Positions 8,481 to 14,770 of a stretch of DNA of 36,306 nt are shown here, in pieces. Source of the DNA: Vulcanimicrobiota bacterium. GTDB lineage: Bacteria > Vulcanimicrobiota > Xenobia > Xenobiales > JADMJV01. The position numbers were made by a program, and so were the translations under genes. The stretch lies in NCBI GenBank assembly GCA_023447635.1, contig JAEXNA010000167.1:1-36306 (forward strand), read 5' to 3'. Under the pieces are notes generated by a model, which did not search any database, was not told the DNA's origin, and saw nothing but the letters and a program-made list of their open reading frames with translations. Position 1 is the stretch's first letter. Each line of letters starts with the position of its first letter.

Positions 8481-10316
8481 GTGGTCCTGTCGCCATCGTG
8501 CAACCCCCCACGGGCCTTTCGCCGGTGGGCGGGTTGTTTTGTTTTGGGCGCCGCGCTGCTTGGGCCGGCGATCGCTGAGCCCGACGTTCCTGTCCCTGAC
8601 CGGGCGTCCGGCTTGACCACCGTCTCGGAGCGCTCTGGCTTTCAAGTTACCGGGCGCTACGACGAAGTTCCGGCGCTCTGCCAGGCGTTCGCCAGGAAGT
8701 GGCCGGAAAAGGTGCGTTGGGAGAGTTTCGGCACCACCCCCGAGGGGCGGCCGATGGTGGCGATGGTCGTCACCGCTTCGGGCGCTCTGTCTTCGGAGAA
8801 GGCCAGGGAGCTCGACCTTCCGGTGCTGCTTTTCCAGGGCGGCATCCACGCCGGCGAGATCGACGGCAAGGACGCCGGCTTCTGGGCCTTGCGCGACCTT
8901 CTAGAGAAGGACGACCCGCTGCTGCGCAAAGTGGTGCTGGTCTTCGTCCCGGTCTTCAACGTGGACGGGCACGAGCGTTTTGGCGCCTGGAACCGGCCTA
9001 ATCAGAACGGTCCCAGGGAGATGGGTTGGAGGGTGACCTCACAGAACCTGAATCTGAACCGGGACTATGCCAAGGCCGACAGTGTCGAGATGCGGGCGAT
9101 GCTGGCCCTGCTACGGGCCTGGGACCCGATCCTTTATGTCGACCTGCACGCCACCGACGGGGCCCAGTTCCAGCCCGACATCGCCCTGATGGTCGAGCCG
9201 CGCTTCGCGGGCGACCCGGTGCTGATGCCGGCCACCCGTAAGATGCAGCTCGAGACGGTCGAGCGGCTGAAGGCTCAGGGGTCGATGCCGCTGGACTTCT
9301 ATCCGTCGTTTCGCGACTATGAAAAACCGGCTTCGGGGTTTTCGCTCAGCGCCAATACGCCGCGTTTTTCCACCGGCTACTGGCCGCTGCATAACCGCAT
9401 GGCCATGCTGGTCGAGACCCATTCCTGGAAAGGCTATCCCACCCGTGTTCGCATCACCCGGAACACCGTGCTGGAGTTGGCTCGGCAGACGGCCGAGCAC
9501 GGGCGAGAGTGGAAGAAATTGGCCCATCAGGCGGACCAGGCGGCGTCGAAGCTAGCCGGCAAGCCGGTGGCGCTGAGCTTCAAAACCGACGAGAGTCAGG
9601 GGAAAGAGATCAGCTATCCCGGCTACGCCTACACGATGGTCGATTCTGCGATCTCGGGCGCTCCGGTAGTGGTCTACGACACCTCGACCCCGCAGGACTG
9701 GAAAGTGCCGTACTTCGACCGGGTGGTCCCCAACCTGGTGGTCAAGGCGCCCGGAGCGGGCTATCTGGTACCGGCCGGGCAGGCCGAGTTGGTGAGAGAC
9801 AAACTGGATACTCACGGAGTTCGCTACTCCGTGCTGGAGAAGGGGCTGGCCGAGTCGCCCGTGCAGGTGTTCCGAGCGGGTGAGTTTACCCCCTCGCCAC
9901 GACCGGTCGAAGGACGCACCACGGCCACCTTCCGTGGCGAATGGAGTTCCGAGCCGCACAGCTTGCCTCCGGGCAGCCTGTTCGTTCCGATCGACCAGCC
10001 GGCCGCTCGGCTGGCGATGACGCTGCTCGAGCCGCAGGCGCCCGATTCGCTGGCGGGTTGGGGCTTCTTCAACGCGCACTTCGAGCAGAAGGAGTACATG
10101 GAAGAGTACGTCGTCGAAGACGTCGCCAAAGAGATGATGAAGGTGAACCCCGCCTTGAAGGTCGAGTTCGAGACCAAGCTTCGCGAGGACGCGGCCTTTG
10201 CCGCGGACCCCAACGCGCGGCGCGATTTCTTCTATCGACGCCATCCCGCCTGGGACAGCCGGTTCGGCCTCTATCCTGTGTATCGCACCGACACTTCCCC
10301 GGTGCTGAAGCGATAG
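8481..10316 (+). CDS. Secreted M14-family zinc carboxypeptidase
   Basis: The 611-residue protein is an M14 (carboxypeptidase A-type) metallopeptidase that would remove C-terminal residues or act on peptidoglycan/peptide substrates outside the cytoplasm. The zinc ligands are visible as HAGE (His123, Glu126) and His223 in DLHATDG. The substrate-binding NLNRDY block is near 193-198 and the catalytic glutamate is Glu312 in LVETHSW. The long C-terminal part (about 360-611) is family-specific. Start is GTG at 8481, one base after the previous stop, with no good Shine-Dalgarno sequence. This start supplies the signal peptide (about 13-32), but the same codons contain a terminator-like hairpin. A TTG at 8541 would leave only a stub of the signal peptide. 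Confidence 0.88.
   Translation: MVLSPSCNPPRAFRRWAGCFVLGAALLGPAIAEPDVPVPDRASGLTTVSERSGFQVTGRYDEVPALCQAFARKWPEKVRWESFGTTPEGRPMVAMVVTASGALSSEKARELDLPVLLFQGGIHAGEIDGKDAGFWALRDLLEKDDPLLRKVVLVFVPVFNVDGHERFGAWNRPNQNGPREMGWRVTSQNLNLNRDYAKADSVEMRAMLALLRAWDPILYVDLHATDGAQFQPDIALMVEPRFAGDPVLMPATRKMQLETVERLKAQGSMPLDFYPSFRDYEKPASGFSLSANTPRFSTGYWPLHNRMAMLVETHSWKGYPTRVRITRNTVLELARQTAEHGREWKKLAHQADQAASKLAGKPVALSFKTDESQGKEISYPGYAYTMVDSAISGAPVVVYDTSTPQDWKVPYFDRVVPNLVVKAPGAGYLVPAGQAELVRDKLDTHGVRYSVLEKGLAESPVQVFRAGEFTPSPRPVEGRTTATFRGEWSSEPHSLPPGSLFVPIDQPAARLAMTLLEPQAPDSLAGWGFFNAHFEQKEYMEEYVVEDVAKEMMKVNPALKVEFETKLREDAAFAADPNARRDFFYRRHPAWDSRFGLYPVYRTDTSPVLKR
8502..8545 (+). terminator. Rho-independent terminator-like hairpin, inside the M14 signal-peptide codons
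   Basis: AACCC-CCCAC-GGC (8502-8515) pairs with GCC-GTGGG-GGGTT (8521-8535) with one mismatch and one bulged C around a CTTTC loop, followed by GTTTTGTTTT. It is placed correctly to end the small secreted-protein gene. It also overlaps codons 8-22 of the M14 reading frame. Confidence 0.7.
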
Positions 10317-10359
10317 AGCGCTCTCTCCACGGACCTCTTTCGAGGGAGTCGGCCCGTAG

Positions 10360-10396
10360 AAAAAGACCCCGCGGTCCAGGACTGCGGGGTCTTTTT
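10360..10396. terminator. Bidirectional Rho-independent terminator
   Basis: AAAAAGACCCCGC (10360-10372) pairs perfectly with GCGGGGTCTTTTT (10384-10396) around an 11-base loop. It has T-runs on both strands and sits between convergent genes (M14 peptidase and the minus-strand secreted protein). Confidence 0.93.
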
Positions 10397-10418
10397 CTCT
10401 TTCGGCTCCAGCTTAGGG

Positions 10419-10886
10419 CTAGATCTTGAACGTTTCGACCAGGCCGAACTTGTAGCCGCCTTCGTTCTTCACGAACAGATCGATGGTCTGCCCTTCGGTG
10501 GCCTGCGGAGCCGAAACCTTGACGACTTCGAGGCCGTCCTCGCCGGGACCGCCGTAGGTGTAGGTAAAGCCGACGTAGAGGTTGGCTTTGGAAGACTCGC
10601 GGAAGTCGTTCCAGAACTGGGTCTGGACTTTCGGGTCGTTGTTATCGAAGAGAGCGCGCTGTTCGGGCACCGAAAGTTTGGTCTCTTCCGAGAGCAAGGT
10701 GCTGATGCGGTTCTTGCTGGCTTCCGTCATCAGACCCCAGGCGGTACCGAAGTCCTGAGCGTTGACAGCCTGGAAAAACGCCTTGGGCGCCTCGGCAGCG
10801 GCGGCTCCTCCTTCCTGGGCCAGGATGGGGCTGCCGATCCAGAACAGCAGGGCTAAGAGCAGACCGCTCAAGCGGATATTTTTCAT
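10419..10886 (-). CDS. Secreted NTF2-like/DUF4019-like protein, unknown function
   Basis: I chose the ATG at 10886 because AAAGGAG lies 8 bases upstream and a signal peptide starts there (about 1-24, ending near ILAQ); an upstream start would add eight polar residues. The 155-residue product has a mature domain that begins with a helix (APKAFFQAVNAQDFGTAW), then a helical WNDFRE segment and several beta strands. This order resembles the NTF2-like cone fold found in small exported proteins. The assignment is structural resemblance only. Its upstream region contains a large 17-bp hairpin. It is a single-gene unit, ended by the shared terminator at 10360-10396. Confidence 0.75.
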   Translation of the reverse strand: MKNIRLSGLLLALLFWIGSPILAQEGGAAAAEAPKAFFQAVNAQDFGTAWGLMTEASKNRISTLLSEETKLSVPEQRALFDNNDPKVQTQFWNDFRESSKANLYVGFTYTYGGPGEDGLEVVKVSAPQATEGQTIDLFVKNEGGYKFGLVETFKI

Positions 10887-10971
10887 CGGAATTCTCCTTT
10901 GCGCGGCCACCGGGATAGGGCTCGGGGCGAGCCGGGACTGTTACGCGAGATGGCGCAGTCGAAGGTTGGGG

Positions 10972-11010
10972 CCGCTTGTCCTAAACCGCTGTTCGGTTTG
11001 GGACAAGCGG
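10972..11010. repeat. 17-bp stem-loop in the leader region of the 10419-10886 gene
   Basis: CCGCTTGTCCTAAACCG (10972-10988) pairs with CGGTTTGGGACAAGCGG (10994-11010) around a 5-base CTGTT loop. All but one pair are Watson-Crick; the exception is U-G as plus-strand RNA. There is no T-run. It lies between the esterase terminator and the next minus-strand gene start. It could be a leader structure, a protein-binding site or a dispersed palindromic element. Confidence 0.7.
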
Positions 11011-11018
11011 TGTCCTAC

Positions 11019-11050
11019 AAAAAGCCCCGGACCTGGATGGCCGGGGCTTT
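11019..11050 (-). terminator. Rho-independent terminator of the esterase gene
   Basis: Read on the minus strand, AAAGCCCCGG and CCGGGGCTTT pair perfectly around a 10-base loop, followed by TTTTTG. The hairpin lies about 75 bases after the esterase stop. Confidence 0.88.
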
Positions 11051-11124
11051 GGCAGAGCTGAAGTTCAGGATTCGTCGTCGGATTCTGGTTCTTGATAAAA
11101 CTTACGGTTGGATACCCGGCTCCT

Positions 11125-12171
11125 TCAGGCGGCGGGGAAGAGAAAGCGCAGCGCGTGCGGCAAGCGGCGACTCCAGGCTCCTTCGTTATGTTCGTCCATG
11201 TGCCCGATGGCGTGGTGCAGATCGTTGCCCAGTTCGAATCCCAGTCCTTCCAGGATGTCGCGAACGTGACGGGTGTGGCCGACGCAGTCGGCCGCGTAGC
11301 CCGAATCGCCCGAGTCCAAGTAGACCGTCAAGGGACGCTTGCGCTGGCTGGACAGGGTATCGCGGAACCCTTTGAGCCACCACGAACCGGACATCGAGCC
11401 GACCCGGCTGAAGCGGTGGAAGTACTTCCAGCCGATGTAGAACGACAGCACGCCGCCCAGGGAAGAGCCGATGATGCCGGTGTGTTCGCGTCCCGGACGG
11501 GTGCGCAGAGTGTTGTCGATGAAAGTTTTCATCTCTTCGGCCAGGAATTTGGCGAAGCGGTCGGCCTGTCCGCCGTCTTCCGGAGGGATGTAGTCCTGCA
11601 TACGGCTCATCCCGGAATCGACGGCCACCACGATCAGTTCGGGGATCTGCCCGCGGCGGATCAGGCGGTCCAGACTTTCCTTGGCCTGCCACGATCCGTA
11701 GCCGGAGTTTTCGAAAACGTTCTGCCCGTCGAGCATGTACAGCACGGGGTAGCGGCGACTGGCGTTCTGGCGGTAGCCGCGCGGCAAGTAGATGCGGTAA
11801 GCCACGTCGCGACCCAGCACGTTCGAGGAGATGGTGGGCAGAGACTGCGGATTGTAAGCCTTCTGCGAGGGGGTGACTTTCGAGTACTCCAGTTCGGGGC
11901 TGTAGTCGAAGATCTCGCCTTCGCAGACGTAGGTGACGAAGAAGTTGCTCTCATAGTGGCGAGTGCGAGGGTCGCGGCGAACACCGTCGGTGAACGACAT
12001 CTGCACGGAAGCGCCGTCCGGAGCCTCGATTTCGGCGGTCCAGAGGTACTCGCCGTCGGTGCGACCGGGGCCGGATTTGACCATGGTCACATCCAGGAAG
12101 GCGCCGGCGCCGACGCGATAACGAAGGGTGGTGTGCTGGAAACCGCTGTAGTATTTAACAACTCTCTTCAT
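11125..12171 (-). CDS. Esterase D/Fes-type alpha/beta-hydrolase with N-terminal CBM-like domain
   Basis: The 348-residue protein (ATG at 12171) has two parts. Residues 1-90 resemble a starch-binding CBM25/53-like beta-sandwich (YYSGF..LRYR...W.AEI...MSFTDG...SNFFV). Residues 115-348 are a PF00756-type esterase with the nucleophile in GSSLGG (Ser237), acidic residues in the LDSGDS region and a probable catalytic His in GHMDEHNEGAW. Family members include enterochelin esterase, mycolyltransferases and S-formylglutathione hydrolase. There is no signal peptide, so it should be cytoplasmic. A GTG at 12207 would add 12 residues; neither start has a strong ribosome site. The gene has its own terminator and a repeat-rich upstream region at 12217-12257. 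Confidence 0.87.
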   Translation of the reverse strand: MKRVVKYYSGFQHTTLRYRVGAGAFLDVTMVKSGPGRTDGEYLWTAEIEAPDGASVQMSFTDGVRRDPRTRHYESNFFVTYVCEGEIFDYSPELEYSKVTPSQKAYNPQSLPTISSNVLGRDVAYRIYLPRGYRQNASRRYPVLYMLDGQNVFENSGYGSWQAKESLDRLIRRGQIPELIVVAVDSGMSRMQDYIPPEDGGQADRFAKFLAEEMKTFIDNTLRTRPGREHTGIIGSSLGGVLSFYIGWKYFHRFSRVGSMSGSWWLKGFRDTLSSQRKRPLTVYLDSGDSGYAADCVGHTRHVRDILEGLGFELGNDLHHAIGHMDEHNEGAWSRRLPHALRFLFPAA

Positions 12172-12216
12172 CTGCCCATAGATTACCGGACAGTCGTGAA
12201 AAGTCACTGAAATCCA

Positions 12217-12257
12217 TGTAACAGTTTTGTAAACTGGACATGTCCGAGGTGTAACAG
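12217..12257. promoter_or_regulatory. Cluster of palindromes and direct repeats upstream of the esterase gene
   Basis: TGTAACAG occurs twice (12217-12224 and 12250-12257), 33 bases apart, about three helical turns. Between the copies lie the dyad CAGTTT-TGT-AAACTG (12222-12236) and the perfect palindrome GGACATGTCC (12236-12245). This is a plausible operator for a dimeric regulator; no regulator gene adjoins it. Confidence 0.5.
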
Positions 12258-12375
12258 CATGGCGCGTTGGGTAGGGCGCGCGGGGATCAATGCGCCGATC
12301 CTACCAGATCGCCCACGACGGCCCTGGCGATTCCGCTTATTCTTGATGGTCGAGCGAAATCGGCCCTTACCGGGT

Positions 12376-12390
12376 CCCCGAAGTCCGGGG
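12376..12390 (-). terminator. Weak hairpin downstream of the adaptor gene
   Basis: CCCCG and CGGGG pair around a 5-base loop 14 bases after the HlyD-type gene's stop. There is no T-run, so termination is uncertain. Confidence 0.3.
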
Positions 12391-12403
12391 CTGAAACCGG
12401 CGG

Positions 12404-13759
12404 CTAGCGTGGGGTAGCGCGAGCGGATGCGGCGACGACAACCTCCAACCCCTCGACCAGCCCTTCGCCCGGGGTGCGCACCACCCGGTCGCCCTCTTTG
12501 AGGGCCGATCCCACCACTTCCCAGTGGCTGTCGCCCTTAGTGCCCACTTCGACGGCTAGCCGGGACAGGACCTTACCCCGAACCGTCCACACCACGTAGC
12601 CGTCGCCCTGGCGCACGAAGCACGAAGCGGGCAGGGAGGGCGCCGTTTTCTGGTCGGTCACGAAGCGGGCCCACAGTTCATAGCCGGTGCCCAGGTCCTC
12701 CGGCGGATCCAGCAGCCCGATGCGGACTCGTACCCGCTGTTGCTCTACCCCTAAAGACGACCGTTTGGTGAACCCCTGCGGCTCTTTCAGTCGCACTTCG
12801 CCGTGCAGCGGCTTCTCTGACCCCGGGTCGAGCAGCACAGGGGTCCCTCTCTGCAGCTTCAGGGCGTCCTGAGAGAGAACGTCGCAGATCGCCTCGAGGT
12901 CCTCGATACGGCCTAGTTTCAGGAGCAGCGTGCCGGCCGCCAGCTCCTGGGGGCCGCGCACTTCGCGTGAGAGCACAACGCCGTCGATAGGCGAGACGAT
13001 CTGGGCTTGCGCCAGTTCGTGCTCGCCTTTGCTCTGCAGCGTTCGCGCCTCGGTAACCGTAGCGCGCTGGGCGGCGGCCTCGGTCTGCCGCCGGGACAGT
13101 CTGGCCTGCCAGGACGAGACAGAGGCCGCCGCTTCGGATTCTCTGGCCTGCAGCACCACGCTCTCGGCCTGGCGTGAGCTAAGGTTGGCGCGGGCCTGGT
13201 CAAGGGCAAGCTGAGCGGTCTCGGTGCGGGAGGAGGGGAGGGCGCCGCTGGAGACCAGCGCGGTCACGCGGGCCAACTCTTTTTCCGCGTTAGAGACCTC
13301 GGTCTGGCTCGCCGCAATGAGAGGACCGATGCGGGCCTTCTCGGCCTTGACGGCCTGCAGACGGCGCCGCGCGCCTTCGGTCTCGCTGAACTCGACGCTG
13401 GAGTCCGAGAGCGCCTGCTGCTGCAGACGCTGCGACTCGACTCTGGCCGCCTGGGCCTCGACGTCGCTGCTGATCGGAACGCGGTCGAAACTGGCCAGCG
13501 TCTCGCCCTTGCGCACCCGGTCGCCGGGTTCCAGGTCGATGCGACCGATCCGCCCGGTGGTCGGCAGGCTGACGGGAAAATCGCGTCGGAGCATCGTCTC
13601 GGCGCGCTCGGAAAAGCTCACTTCCAGGCGGCGCGTCTCGACCGGCACCACCTCCACCTCCAGCGGTTTGGAGCATCCGCCGAGCAGGAGCGCCAGCGTG
13701 AGCGCGCCTCCCCGCAAGGCGCTTCTCCAGGTGGTGGTGGGTCTGAGCATCTTGGACAT
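12404..13759 (-). CDS. Periplasmic adaptor lipoprotein (HlyD/MacA/DevB-type membrane fusion protein)
   Basis: The start is ATG 13759, with GGAG 7 bases upstream. The open frame extends to 13981 but would then cover the divergent phosphatase gene. The 451-residue product has a lipoprotein signal with lipobox LLGGC (Cys29). Next come two half-motifs of a lipoyl-like barrel (about 63-93 and 252-285) flanking a long alpha-hairpin coiled coil (about 97-250), then beta-barrel and membrane-proximal domains. It would bridge an inner-membrane ABC transporter to an outer-membrane channel. The matching FtsX-type permease and ATPase are encoded on the same strand at 14771-17880, and the three probably form one pump, although they are separated by a divergent phosphatase and toxin-antitoxin debris. 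Confidence 0.9.
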   Translation of the reverse strand: MSKMLRPTTTWRSALRGGALTLALLLGGCSKPLEVEVVPVETRRLEVSFSERAETMLRRDFPVSLPTTGRIGRIDLEPGDRVRKGETLASFDRVPISSDVEAQAARVESQRLQQQALSDSSVEFSETEGARRRLQAVKAEKARIGPLIAASQTEVSNAEKELARVTALVSSGALPSSRTETAQLALDQARANLSSRQAESVVLQARESEAAASVSSWQARLSRRQTEAAAQRATVTEARTLQSKGEHELAQAQIVSPIDGVVLSREVRGPQELAAGTLLLKLGRIEDLEAICDVLSQDALKLQRGTPVLLDPGSEKPLHGEVRLKEPQGFTKRSSLGVEQQRVRVRIGLLDPPEDLGTGYELWARFVTDQKTAPSLPASCFVRQGDGYVVWTVRGKVLSRLAVEVGTKGDSHWEVVGSALKEGDRVVRTPGEGLVEGLEVVVAASARATPR

Positions 13760-13807
13760 GAGGCTACTCCGTAGGACCCCAAGCGTCAAGGTGAGAACGG
13801 TGGCCGT

Positions 13808-14293
13808 ATGATCAGTCTCTGTTTTGTCTGTCTCGGGAACATCTGTCGTTCTCCCACCGGCGAGGGCGTGATGCTGCATCTGCTCGAGCAGAACGGGCTC
13901 TCCGACCAGGTTCGCGTCGACAGCGCGGGCACGGCGGCTTACCACATCGGTTCGCCCCCGGACGAGCGCTCGGCGAAACACGCCGCTCGCCGTGGCATCG
14001 CGCTGCCCAGCCGGGGCCGCCAGTTCAAGGAGCCGGACTTCGAGAAGTTCGACTACGTGCTGGCCATGGACTCGAACAACTTCTCTTCGCTAAAGACTCT
14101 GGCCAGAGGAAATCATGCGGAGCGTCTGTATTTGTTGCGCGACTTCGACCCGGCATCCGGCAAAGGCAGCAGCGTTCCAGACCCCTACTACGGCGGCGCT
14201 GACGGCTTCGAAGAAGTGCTGGACCAGTGCCTCGCCGCCTGCCAGGGACTCCTCGACCATCTGGTGCGGGAGCACGGCTTGAAGCCTCAATGA
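13808..14293 (+). CDS. Low-molecular-weight protein-tyrosine phosphatase
   Basis: The 161-residue protein has the family's usual length and motifs: the P-loop CLGNICRS (nucleophile Cys8, Arg14, Ser15) and the general-acid loop DPYYGG (Asp125 with the Tyr pair). It would dephosphorylate phosphotyrosine, as in bacterial Wzb-like or stress-related enzymes; no tyrosine kinase or capsule gene is nearby, so the substrate is unknown. The start at ATG 13808 gives the exact family N-terminus. The ribosome site is weak. The gene is divergent from the adaptor gene, with only 48 bases between them, and interrupts the transporter locus. Confidence 0.94.
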   Translation: MISLCFVCLGNICRSPTGEGVMLHLLEQNGLSDQVRVDSAGTAAYHIGSPPDERSAKHAARRGIALPSRGRQFKEPDFEKFDYVLAMDSNNFSSLKTLARGNHAERLYLLRDFDPASGKGSSVPDPYYGGADGFEEVLDQCLAACQGLLDHLVREHGLKPQ

Positions 14294-14338
14294 GGTTTGG
14301 GCAGCTAGGCAGGGTGCCGGGACGGATAGTCTGGCGGG

Positions 14339-14430
14339 CTACAGCGCGGGCAGGTTGGGGTTGGCCGTGTGCCATATGCGGCGATCTCTAATTGACCAGG
14401 GCGCAGTCGATAGATGAGGCGATACTTTTT
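14339..14430 (-). pseudogene. C-terminal remnant of a RelE/ParE-type toxin gene, frameshifted
   Basis: On the minus strand, codons from 14430 read KKYRLIYRLRPGQLEIAA. After a one-frame shift near 14378, reading continues as IWHTANPNLPAL and a stop (14341-14339). Joined, this is the characteristic C-terminus of RelE/ParE-type toxins (YRxxYRxxxxxIEIxxxWHxxxxxPAL). Only about 31 of the usual 90-100 codons remain. There is no start codon, and the antitoxin gene lies directly upstream. The middle of the toxin appears to have been deleted. The family call rests on pattern memory, not a search. Confidence 0.6.
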
Positions 14431-14445
14431 CCGTGAAGGCGCTCT

Positions 14446-14628
14446 CTAAGCTCGGCACGACCATACTCGGACCTCCGTGTGCGGAACCCCTTCGCCTCGG
14501 TCGAGTTGCTCCAGGCCCCGATCGACGGAAGCGAGGAATCCGATCTTCTCGATCTCCTGGGCTATCCTGTCAAAGGGTGTGTCGTCGGGAAGGGACTGTA
14601 CCAGGTTTAGCACATCTTGTTTCGTCAC
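14446..14628 (-). CDS. Orphaned, truncated type II antitoxin
   Basis: The start is GTG 14628, with GGAGG 6 bases upstream; an upstream frame extension has no ribosome site. The 60-residue protein reads VTKQDVLNLVQSLPDD..., then VDRGLEQLDRGEG and PHTEV, matching small antitoxins that precede RelE/ParE toxins (pattern LPDD...VxxGLxxxxxGxxxPHEEV). In that family the sequence after HEEV continues into a xxWL tail. Here it ends as RVWSCRA and a stop, and toxin C-terminal sequence follows 16 bases later in the same frame, so the 3' end of this gene was probably lost in the same deletion. It may still be translated but has no intact partner here. Confidence 0.6.
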   Translation of the reverse strand: MTKQDVLNLVQSLPDDTPFDRIAQEIEKIGFLASVDRGLEQLDRGEGVPHTEVRVWSCRA

Positions 14629-14770
14629 GTGTCGCCTCCAGGTCTGAGACCCGCTGTCGGGGCGGGCCGTGGGCACGTCCGCCAAGCCTTAGAGAGTCTG
14701 TCTCTCTCTACGATCTATTTCGCCCTCTTGACTTCGGTTCCTATGGGCAGCCAATAGCCCTCCGGCTCCC

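Noticed and set aside
11092..12210. A 372-codon frame antisense to the esterase
   Set aside because: It covers the esterase gene exactly and reads as a complement-strand shadow; the esterase frame has the GSSLGG nucleophile motif and a terminator.
13760..13981. Upstream extension of the HlyD-type adaptor frame
   Set aside because: It would overlap the divergent phosphatase gene, and the extra residues lie before a perfect lipoprotein signal with its own ribosome site at 13759.
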